Assembly: GCA_016711205.1 (NCBI GenBank)
Contig: JADJTM010000002.1
Location: 682,001-746,000, forward strand
From: Micropruina sp.
GTDB taxonomy: Bacteria; Actinomycetota; Actinomycetes; Propionibacteriales; Propionibacteriaceae
Direction: 5' to 3'
Length of the DNA stretch: 64,000 bases
Part shown: one piece after another, positions 18,902-26,249 of the stretch
Layout: each line of letters starts with the position of its first letter
How positions within the stretch are numbered: the stretch's first letter is position 1
Made by a program: the position numbers and the translations under genes
The notes under the pieces: generated by a model
Told to the model about the DNA's origin: nothing
Seen by the model: only the letters and a program-made list of their open reading frames with translations
Database searches by the model: none

Positions 18902-19831
18902 TCACCACTGCCCACACGAGCGCTCCTCACCTTCGGGGTCGACCGTGACCGCGGCCGCCCCGGGGACGCCCAGGATGACGCGGACGGCGTCGGCCCAGTC
19001 GAGCACGCCGACCACGGTGGCCAGTGCGTCGGCAGACATCGCGTCCGGTGCCAGCACGGTGGTGGACGGACGCCCGGCCACGGGCCAGCCGGTCCGGGGG
19101 TCGAGGACGTGGCCGAACCACTGCGCCTCGATCCGGAAGCCGCGGTGCACCGGCCCGCTGGTGGCCATCGCGGCCTCGCCCAGCTCAACCACCCGGATCG
19201 GCACGCCGCCAGGCGATCGCGGATCCTCCACTCCTACCCGCAGTGGGTCGGTCCCGACGTGCCGCAGGTCGCCCCCGGCGTTCACGAGCACGTCGATCAC
19301 CCCCTCGCACGCGGCTGCAGCCGCCACACCGCGGTCGACGATGTAGCCCTTGGCGATCGCGTTCAGGTCGAGTCCGGAGCAGTCACCGATCCGGGTCGCC
19401 GTCCCGTCGTTCACGGCGAACGGAAGCCGGCCGAGGTCACCAGCCAGCCCGCGGAGCTCGTCCGGCGACGGCAACTCCTGCTCGGCCTCGGCGCGGAGCC
19501 AGCGCTGTCGCAGGTGTGCCGTCGCCGGGTGGAAGGCGCCGCCCGACGCCGCCCACCAGCACTGGGCCGCTTCGAGCACCTCGACGAGTTCGCCGGACGG
19601 CTCGACGTAGCCACCCGCGCGCCAGCGCGACAGTTCGCTCGCAGGATCGAAGACGGAGAACACGGACTGCAGTCGCTCCATCTCCACCAGTGCGGCCTGT
19701 TCCCCCGCCTTGGCCAACTCGTGGGCGGATGTGGGGCCGGCGGCGATGATCCTGATCTCCACGTTGGTGCCCAACAGCGGGTGGTAGATCCCGCGCGAGG
19801 TCGCGGTCACAGAGAACGGGTCTGTGTTCAC
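18902..19831 (-). CDS. apbE: FAD:protein FMN transferase (ApbE family)
   Basis: About 309 residues. ApbE transfers FMN from FAD onto a Thr/Ser of extracytoplasmic flavoproteins. Signatures: GRLPFAVNDGTATRIGDCSGLDLNAIAKGYIVDRG, VLVNAGGDLR and the closing HVLDPRTGWPV. The start is uncertain: GTG at 19831 (VNTDPFSV) is used, with GTG 19840 and TTG 19861 upstream, and none has an ideal RBS. No signal peptide is evident. It is divergent from the ferric-reductase-like gene, and convergent with the DUF2271 lipoprotein. Confidence 0.85.
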   Translation of the reverse strand: MNTDPFSVTATSRGIYHPLLGTNVEIRIIAAGPTSAHELAKAGEQAALVEMERLQSVFSVFDPASELSRWRAGGYVEPSGELVEVLEAAQCWWAASGGAFHPATAHLRQRWLRAEAEQELPSPDELRGLAGDLGRLPFAVNDGTATRIGDCSGLDLNAIAKGYIVDRGVAAAAACEGVIDVLVNAGGDLRHVGTDPLRVGVEDPRSPGGVPIRVVELGEAAMATSGPVHRGFRIEAQWFGHVLDPRTGWPVAGRPSTTVLAPDAMSADALATVVGVLDWADAVRVILGVPGAAAVTVDPEGEERSCGQW

Positions 19832-19947
19832 CCTCCGCACCCTACGCAGAGGGTCGACCAACGGCGGGGACGTCAGTGTCCGGGCCCACAGGCCGGACCA
19901 GTGACCTGCACAGGAGAGTCACAGGCGGGTTCGGGAACCTCAATGCC

Positions 19948-21363
19948 ATGAGCCACGTGACCGCCGCTGCTCGCGGCGCGCTGCTGGGCTCTGGCGGGGC
20001 CACCACGCCGGCCAAAGCTCATGGGCGTGCGCGGGAGGCCTGGAACGGCGGGACGGCGCTGATCGCCGCCGGTTGCGCAACCATGGCGATGAGTGTGGTC
20101 CTGTTCCTGGCCGACGGCGGGCTGGCCCGCTTCGCCACCCTGGGCGGCGCCTTGGTCGCCGTCGGCGTCCTCGCCGGCCTGCTCGCTACCAACGCCCTGC
20201 TGCTGATGCTGCTGCTTGCCGCCCGCGTCCCGCTGATCGATGGTTCGCTGGGCCAGCCACGTGCGATGAGTCTGCACTCCCGGCTCGGCGACCAGGTGGT
20301 CTACGGGCTCGGCGTCCACGCGGTGTTTCTGCTGCTCGGCTACATGGTGCTGGACAACGCCTCACTGGTCGCGGAGTGGGCCTACCTGTGGCCGCAGAGC
20401 GACTTCGTCCTCGCCGTGGTCGGAATGGGCCTGCTGCTGCTGCTGGTCGTGGTGTCGTCGGTCGTGGCTGCACGTCGCCGTCTGCCCTACGAGGTGTGGC
20501 ACGGCATCCACCTGACGAGCTACGCCGCCGTCGGCCTGGCGATCCCGCACATGTTCTCGATGAGCGGCCTGCTCGGCGAAGGCTCCTGGCAGCGCACCTA
20601 CTGGATCGCGATCCTGGTGGTCACCGGCGCCGCTCTGCTGGTCTTCCGGTTCCTCGCCCCGTTGGTCATCTCGCTGCGTCACAAGCTTTGGGTCGTCAGC
20701 GTCCAGCCCGCCGGACCCGACGCCTACAACATCGAGCTGTCCGGGCGCAGGCTCGACCGCCTGGGCGCACGCAGTGGCCAGTACCTGCACTGGCGCTTCC
20801 TCGGCAAGGGCCTGTGGTGGCACCAGCACCCGTTCTCGCTGTCAGCCGCGCCCGGCCCAGACAAGCTGCGCATCACCGTCCGCAGCCGCGGCGGAGGCAG
20901 CGCCGCGCTCGCGTCCGTCCTCCCGGGCACCCGGGTGTTTGTCGAAGGGCCGTACGGCAGCTTCACCGACCGCGCACGCACCAGCAAGACCATCGCACTG
21001 GTGGGCGCAGGCATCGGCATCGCGCCAATCCGGGCGCTGCTCGAGGACGCTACCTTCGCCCCCGGCTGCGCGACCGTCATCCTGCGGGCGTCCCGGCCAG
21101 AGGAGTTGTATCTGCTCGACGAGATCGAGCGGCTGTGCCACCGGCGCGGCGCCTCCTTGATCGTGCTGACCGGCCACCGGGCCGAGGGATGCTGGGTGCC
21201 CGCCGACCGGGTGGACCTGACCCTGTCCGAGCTGGTGCCCGGACTTGCGGACGCCGACCTCTACCTCTGCGGCCCGTCCGGCTTCACCGCCCTGGTGACC
21301 GCCGAAGCCGTGGCGAGCGGGGTCCCCGCCCGCCGGATCCACGTCGAGGATTTCAACTGGTGA
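19948..21363 (+). CDS. Ferric-reductase-like transmembrane flavoprotein
   Basis: A 471-residue protein with six predicted transmembrane segments (about residues 40-240) followed by an FNR-type half. The membrane part has His residues (ARRRLPYEVWHGIHLTSYA, AIPHMF) fitting haem ligands. The FAD motif is SGQYLHWRF and HPFSLSAAPG; the NAD(P)H-binding loop is ALVGAGIGIAPIRALLE, and DADLYLCGPSGF is the usual C-terminal site. The protein passes electrons from NAD(P)H across the membrane. It starts at ATG 19948, divergent from ApbE. The substrate could be Fe3+ or a flavinylated partner. Confidence 0.85.
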   Translation: MSHVTAAARGALLGSGGATTPAKAHGRAREAWNGGTALIAAGCATMAMSVVLFLADGGLARFATLGGALVAVGVLAGLLATNALLLMLLLAARVPLIDGSLGQPRAMSLHSRLGDQVVYGLGVHAVFLLLGYMVLDNASLVAEWAYLWPQSDFVLAVVGMGLLLLLVVVSSVVAARRRLPYEVWHGIHLTSYAAVGLAIPHMFSMSGLLGEGSWQRTYWIAILVVTGAALLVFRFLAPLVISLRHKLWVVSVQPAGPDAYNIELSGRRLDRLGARSGQYLHWRFLGKGLWWHQHPFSLSAAPGPDKLRITVRSRGGGSAALASVLPGTRVFVEGPYGSFTDRARTSKTIALVGAGIGIAPIRALLEDATFAPGCATVILRASRPEELYLLDEIERLCHRRGASLIVLTGHRAEGCWVPADRVDLTLSELVPGLADADLYLCGPSGFTALVTAEAVASGVPARRIHVEDFNW

Positions 21364-21407
21364 GACCCAGCGCTCACCGATCTGGTCACCGGCCCCCGTC
21401 TCCCCCA

Positions 21408-21962
21408 CTAGATGAAGATGATCTGTGCGCCTTCGGAGATCTCCATGAAGTCGGAGGCGCTGATCACGGCTCCTACCCCGTCGTAGAGGTCGGCCTCGTT
21501 GAGCTGCATCATGTCGAACGACATCCGGCAGGCCCACAGCTTGCCGCCCATCTGGACGATCTGGTCCAGCATTTCGGGGACGGTCGGAACCTCCAGGTCG
21601 GCGATCTGCTTGCGCATCATCTTCGTGGCCATCCTGGTCATGCCCGGCAGGGTGCCCATCATGGCGGGGATCGGCAGCGTGGGGGCTTGGGTGAGGTGCA
21701 TCGCGGTGTTGCCGAGCATGGTGAACTTGAGGTCGTCCATGCGGGACCGGGTGATGATGTCGAATCCCCAGAAGGTGAAGAACAGGTGCGTCTCGATGCC
21801 TTCCCCAAGTGCGGCATTGGCCAGGATCAGCCCTGGGTAGGCCATGTCGAGGTTGCCCTTGGAGCAGATGATCGCCAACTTTCGGGTGGTGGCCTGTGCG
21901 GGCACCGGGTTGTCCTCGCCGGTGGGATCAGGGACGGTCGGGGCTTCGGTGACGGTGATCAT
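21408..21962 (-). CDS. DsrE/DsrF-like sulfur-carrier protein
   Basis: A 184-residue protein of the DsrE superfamily (DsrE2 type), which relays sulfur as persulfide. Features: LAIICSKGNLDMAYPGLILAN with an early Cys, THLFFTFWGFDIITRSRMDDL, and KLWACRMSFDMMQL with a second Cys. The N-terminal 25 residues are Pro/Thr-rich and extra. ATG 21962 is preceded by CTGAGGAGG. It is the last gene of the SQR-like/TusE/DsrE operon, 9 bp after TusE. Confidence 0.85.
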   Translation of the reverse strand: MITVTEAPTVPDPTGEDNPVPAQATTRKLAIICSKGNLDMAYPGLILANAALGEGIETHLFFTFWGFDIITRSRMDDLKFTMLGNTAMHLTQAPTLPIPAMMGTLPGMTRMATKMMRKQIADLEVPTVPEMLDQIVQMGGKLWACRMSFDMMQLNEADLYDGVGAVISASDFMEISEGAQIIFI

Positions 21963-21971
21963 GGTGCCTCC

Positions 21972-22286
21972 TCAGACACAGCCTTTGGGTTTGGGCAGGC
22001 CGGCGACGTAGGCCATCTTCTTGGCGGGCTTGCCGGGAAAGAGCGTGAACAGGTCCGGAATGGGGAACCCGCCGACGATGCTCACCCGGCGCAGCGTGGC
22101 AGTCTCGCCGCGGGCCGGGTAATCCGACCGAAGGAACCGGAGCACTGCCCAATGCTGGTCGGTGAGGTCGAGCCCGATCAGGTGGGCGAGCTCGGCGCCG
22201 AGTCTCTCGTCCCACTGGTCGTAGGCGACCAGGAAGCCCTCGTCGGTGACGTCGATCGGACGCCCCGCGATCCGGGTGGTGGGCAT
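21972..22286 (-). CDS. tusE: TusE/DsrC-type sulfur relay protein
   Basis: A 104-residue protein of the TusE/DsrC/DsvC family. RIAGRPIDVTDEGFLVAYDQWDE and DQHWAVLRFLRSDY are typical, and the C-terminus ends PKPKGCV, with the penultimate conserved Cys that carries sulfur. It is central in the operon (9 bp from each neighbour). Only the C-terminal Cys is present, as in TusE rather than the second Cys of DsrC. Its partner is likely the DsrE-like protein. Confidence 0.87.
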   Translation of the reverse strand: MPTTRIAGRPIDVTDEGFLVAYDQWDERLGAELAHLIGLDLTDQHWAVLRFLRSDYPARGETATLRRVSIVGGFPIPDLFTLFPGKPAKKMAYVAGLPKPKGCV

Positions 22287-22295
22287 GTGCGCCTC

Positions 22296-23769
22296 CTAGA
22301 ACTTCGGGATGATCGGGTCCGGCAACACCGACCCAGGATCAGCGGTGGAGTCAACGCCGGGGCGGTCGACGTAGCCGGCTGCCGGCATCGTCACCGCGGC
22401 CGCGGCCACTGGTCTAGGGACGGGGCGGGCGGGCAACGGTGAGGTAGGCAACCTGGGTGCTGGACTGCGCGGCGCGGGCTGGCTGGCTGGCGTCGGCGGG
22501 GTGGGGTGGCCTTCCGCGGTCGGGGTGACGGCCTTCTCGATCCGTTTGCCGGACTCGCTCATCTCGGTGGGGATCAGCGGGATCGGCCGGCCGGGCAGCA
22601 GCAGGTTCCAGTACATCCAGCGGAAAGCGAGCTTGCCGAGGTGGTTGATCCGGGACTCCTGCAGCAGTTTGAACGGACCGGCGACCGGGAGCGGGAAGGT
22701 GCCGGTAACCGGCTCGGTGGTGTAGTTGAAGTCCAGCAGCATTGCCTTACCGTTGCCGGACTCGATGAAGCAGTTGGCGTGGCCGTCGAAGCGGTGGCTG
22801 GCCGTCCGGCCGCGGAACTCGGCCACGAAGTTGTGGACGAAGACGTCGGCTGCGAAGTGTGCTACCGAGCCCGCCTTGGAGGTCTGGAGGGTGCCCGCAT
22901 CCCCGAGGACGAAAACATCGGGGTAGGCCAGACTCACCAGGGTGTGCTGGTCGCACGGGACCAGGTTGAGTTCATCCCCCATGCCTGAGCGCGCCACCCA
23001 GTCGGCACCCATGTTCAGCGGGACGGTCACCAGCAGGTCGAAGCCGATCCGGCGGCCGTCGAACGAGATGAGTTCAGCAGCGTCGTTGTCGATCCGTTCG
23101 ACGGTGAAGTCGGTCTCCAGCCCGATCTGCCGGTCGTCCAGTGCGGTGGCGAACTCGCGCGAGGCCACCGGCTTGGTGAACGCTCCGTCCAGTGGCGTGA
23201 CATAGGTGAGCGTGGTCTTCTCTCGGATTCCGTGCTTGCGCAGCCAGTCGTCTGCGAGCAGGGCGAACTCCAAGGGAGCGACTGGGCACTTGATCGGCAT
23301 CTCAGTGATGTGGACGACCATGCGCCCACCGCGGAAACGTCGCATCGCGACCGTGAGCGCCTGAGCACCCGGCAGGCTGTAGAACTCGTGAACACGGTCA
23401 CCCCACAGCGGGCCCAGCATCCCCGGGGTGGCGTCCGGACGCGGGCTCACCCCGGTGGCGACCACAAGGTAGTCGTAGCCCAGGCTCCGGCCGTCGGACA
23501 GGTGGACTGCTCGGTGGGCAGGGTCGACCCGGTCGATCTCGGTCAAGACCAGGTCGATGGCATCGGAGAGGAAGCGGTGCCGGGATCGCACGATGTCGCG
23601 CGGGTGGTAGATCACGAACGGCAGGAACAGGTATCCGGGCTGGTAATGGTGGGCGTCATCGCGGTCGACGACCGTGATCTCCAATTCGTGCCTGCCAAGC
23701 GCCGACCGCAGCCGGTTCGCAGCGATCGTGCCGGCGGTCCCACCGCCAAGGGATGATCAGTCGTTTCAT
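22296..23769 (-). CDS. SQR-like FAD/NAD(P) oxidoreductase, frameshifted near start
   Basis: About 490 residues of the sulfide:quinone oxidoreductase-like flavoprotein group. The first codons (ATG 23769, MKRLII) run out of frame: the FAD loop GGGTAGTIAANRLR needs one G fewer at 23750-23752. After that the frame is intact: YLVVATGVSPRP, DVFVLGDAGTLQTSKAGSVAHF (second FAD motif) and HANCFIESGNGKAMLLDFNYTTE. The last ~85 residues are a Pro/Ala-rich tail that most relatives lack. It heads the operon with TusE and DsrE. The frameshift is more likely error than decay. Confidence 0.78.
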
Positions 23770-23800
23770 TCTCGAACTCCAACCAACGTCCCGATCCGAA

Positions 23801-23818
23801 GGTACCCCCGGGGGTACC
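23801..23818. promoter_or_regulatory. CsoR/CstR-like operator upstream of the sulfur operon
   Basis: The perfect 18-bp palindrome GGTACCCCCGGGGGTACC sits 31 bp before the first ATG of the SQR-like operon. Two G-tracts flanked by TA is the form of operators bound by the CsoR/RcnR family; the persulfide sensor CstR of that family controls sulfide-oxidation genes in Staphylococcus. No repressor gene of that family is in the window, so regulation is inferred. Confidence 0.55.
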
Positions 23819-23848
23819 TGGCACATGCGGAAACCGCGCAACCAGCGG

Positions 23849-24832
23849 TCAGGAGAGCCTGCGGAACCGCCAGCTCGTGGTGCTGCGGAACTCCTCGCCC
23901 GGGCGCAGGACCGAGTTCGGAAAGTCGGCGTGGTTGGGGGCGTCCGGCAGGTTCTGGGTCTCCAGGGCCACCCCGGCACGCGGGCCGTAAGGGCCGCTCA
24001 AGCCGGGCACCCCGTCCATCACATCGGCGGTGTAGAGCTGGATTCCGGGCTGGTCGCTGAACACGTCCAGGGCCAGGTCGCTGCTGGCCAGGGTCGCGTG
24101 CGGCATCACCGATCCGTCCGCGGCGTCGATCACGAAGCAGGTGTCGAGCGGTGCCGCCTCGGCCACCGGACGGGGGGTGCGCAGGTCGTGCGAACCGACC
24201 GGCACCAGGCGTCCGGTCGGGATCAGCTCGTCGTCCACCTCGACCACCCGGCTCGCCGGCACCCACACCGTCAACCCGTCGGACGATCCGGACGCCTCGC
24301 CGGCCAGGTTGAAGTAGCTGTGGTTGGTGAAGTTCACCACGGTCGGGGCGGTGGTGGTGGCTCGGTAGTCCATGCGGAGTTCGTCCGGGCTGATCGTGTA
24401 CCGCACGGACGCCGTCAGTTCGCCGGGGAACCCCTGATCGCCCTCGGGGCTGACCAGCCCGAACGTCACCGAGTCGTCGGTCTGTTCGTCGATCGTCCAG
24501 AGCCGCCGGTGAAAGCCGTCCGGGCCGCCGTGCAGGGTGTTGTCACCCTCGTTGGTCGCCAGCCGGTACTCGACCCCGTCCAGGGTGAAGCGGCCGCCGC
24601 CGATGCGGTTGGCGAAGCGTCCGACGGTCAGCCCGATGCAGAACTGGGAGCGCGCGTAGGTCTCGGCGTCCGGGTGGCCCAAGGCGACGTCGCGGCCGTC
24701 CACGATCACCCGGTGCACGGCGGCCCCGACGGTGATCAGGTCGACGGACAGGGCGCCCGACTGCAACCGGACGCGCTCGACCGGGCGAGATTGAACGGTG
24801 CCGAAGGCGGTGCGGTACGAGGGCGTGGTCAT
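23849..24832 (-). CDS. galM: Aldose 1-epimerase
   Basis: A 327-residue mutarotase that interconverts alpha and beta anomers of aldoses such as galactose. Typical pieces: VGRFANRIGGGRFTLDG, LHGGPDGFHRRLWTID with the catalytic-region His, VVNFTNHSYFNLAG (second His) and YTADVMDG plus GVALETQNLPDAPNH near the C-terminus (Glu base). ATG 24832. It is 8 bp downstream of no partner; the next minus-strand gene 24840 ends just upstream, so the two may be cotranscribed. Its sugar role may connect to the beta-galactosidase at 57 kb. Confidence 0.9.
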   Translation of the reverse strand: MTTPSYRTAFGTVQSRPVERVRLQSGALSVDLITVGAAVHRVIVDGRDVALGHPDAETYARSQFCIGLTVGRFANRIGGGRFTLDGVEYRLATNEGDNTLHGGPDGFHRRLWTIDEQTDDSVTFGLVSPEGDQGFPGELTASVRYTISPDELRMDYRATTTAPTVVNFTNHSYFNLAGEASGSSDGLTVWVPASRVVEVDDELIPTGRLVPVGSHDLRTPRPVAEAAPLDTCFVIDAADGSVMPHATLASSDLALDVFSDQPGIQLYTADVMDGVPGLSGPYGPRAGVALETQNLPDAPNHADFPNSVLRPGEEFRSTTSWRFRRLS

Positions 24833-24839
24833 CGGACTC

Positions 24840-25676
24840 CTAGGGAACGGTCAGAAAGATGTGCGGCCACGATGGATTGTGCCCGTGAATCAGCACGAGA
24901 AAGACCACAACGTCGAAAAGCAGATGCACGGTGATCACATAGGCCAGGTTCTTGGTCAGCTGAAAGATCGCGCCCTGCACCAGCGCGAACGGAATGGTGA
25001 GCAGCGGACCCCACGACTGGTACCCCAGCTCCCACAGAAACGACACGAACACCATCGCCTGCAGCAGGTTGGCCTGCCAGAGCTGAAAGTGCCGCCGGTA
25101 CAGGGCGAACACGGTGCAGATGAAGAACAGTTCGTCCCAGATGCCCACCGCGTTGACGCCGACGAGCAGCCGGGCGACCTCGTTCGGGGTGTGGATCGCC
25201 GGCCAGTTCAGGTACACCCCGGTGCTGATGAAGTACCAGGGCAGCACCAGGTAGCCGACGACCACCACCGCGGCCAGGTAGGCCCATTGCGCGCGGTTCC
25301 ACCGCCAGCCGCCCCACGGAAAGACGATCGGATCGCGCCGGAACACCCAGCGGGTCAGCACGTACGGCACCACCAGGGCACCACCGAGCACGAGCGTGAA
25401 CCGCAGCATGCCGGCGTTCGACAGGTCGGCGGCCAGGTCTGACAGGCTGAGGATCATGATGCCGGACGCCACCGCGGTCAGGTCTGGCAGCAGGCCGTCC
25501 GAGAGGGCGGTGAAGTCGCACAGCCACGCGCCGAAGACGCCGCAGGCGAGCAGGAAGTAGCCGAGCGTGGTCTGGTGAAAGACCAGCAGGAACATCGCCG
25601 CCAGGCCGAGCAGCGTGGCGGGCAGGGTGCCCCAGGTCGAGTCCTTGACGTAGCGGTCGTCGTCACGTCGAGACAT
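24840..25676 (-). CDS. CPBP-like membrane protein
   Basis: A 278-residue membrane protein with about eight hydrophobic segments. The IWDELFFICTVFALYRRH segment and the distal HLLFDVVVFLVL resemble the Glu- and His-containing segments of CPBP/CAAX intramembrane proteases, although the usual double Glu (EExxxR) is reduced to DE here. ATG 25676. The gene precedes GalM by 7 bp on the same strand. Catalytic activity is uncertain. Confidence 0.65.
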   Translation of the reverse strand: MSRRDDDRYVKDSTWGTLPATLLGLAAMFLLVFHQTTLGYFLLACGVFGAWLCDFTALSDGLLPDLTAVASGIMILSLSDLAADLSNAGMLRFTLVLGGALVVPYVLTRWVFRRDPIVFPWGGWRWNRAQWAYLAAVVVVGYLVLPWYFISTGVYLNWPAIHTPNEVARLLVGVNAVGIWDELFFICTVFALYRRHFQLWQANLLQAMVFVSFLWELGYQSWGPLLTIPFALVQGAIFQLTKNLAYVITVHLLFDVVVFLVLIHGHNPSWPHIFLTVP

Positions 25677-25743
25677 GAACCGAGTCTTGCATGTCTTTCG
25701 TGCCGTCCCTCCGTGGGAGGCCGTGCAGCCAGGACGCGCGCGA

Positions 25744-26211
25744 TCAGCTGCGGCGCTTGCCCTCCCGTAGCCGCTGCACCGACTCGCCCACCCGGGCCGC
25801 CCGGGTCTCTGGACGCTTCGCGGTCTCGACCCAGACCGCGTAGTCCTTGCGCGCGGTGAAGGGCAACGCGTCGAAGCCGGCCTGCGCTGCCGCGTCGCCG
25901 GCCAGAGCGTCGGCCAACGCGGCGGGCACGGCCACCTCACGTGGCTCCTCGTCCAGGGTGATCGAGACGGCGAGTTGCTGCCCGATCTCGACGCCGAGTT
26001 CGGCCCGGGCCGCCTTGCTCATGCCGATCAGGTTCTCGCCACCCATCACGGCCAGCCGCAGCCTCGCCTCGCGGTCGCCCACCCGGACCCGCACCGCGGC
26101 GCGCTTGCCGCCGCCCAGCACCTGCACCTCTTCGTCGGTGAGCACGAGCCCACCGGCCGGTCCGCGCGCCTCGAGAACGCGTTTCAACTCCACGGTTGCC
26201 ACGGCGCCCAC
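25744..26211 (-). CDS. DUF1905/YdeI-type protein
   Basis: A 155-residue protein with an N-terminal DUF1905-like half (VLTDEEVQVLGGGKRAAVRVRV, LIGMSKAARAELGVEIGQ) and a C-terminal bacteriocin-protection/YdeI-like helix set (FDALPFTARKDYAVWVETAKRPETRAARV). GTG 26211 start, with another GTG three codons on. It is divergent from ligD across 38 bp. The role is unknown. A second DUF1905 gene lies at 31726. Confidence 0.75.
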   Translation of the reverse strand: MGAVATVELKRVLEARGPAGGLVLTDEEVQVLGGGKRAAVRVRVGDREARLRLAVMGGENLIGMSKAARAELGVEIGQQLAVSITLDEEPREVAVPAALADALAGDAAAQAGFDALPFTARKDYAVWVETAKRPETRAARVGESVQRLREGKRRS

Positions 26212-26249
26212 CCTGCCAGAGCGTGCCGGTGACTGCCAGACTGGCGGCC

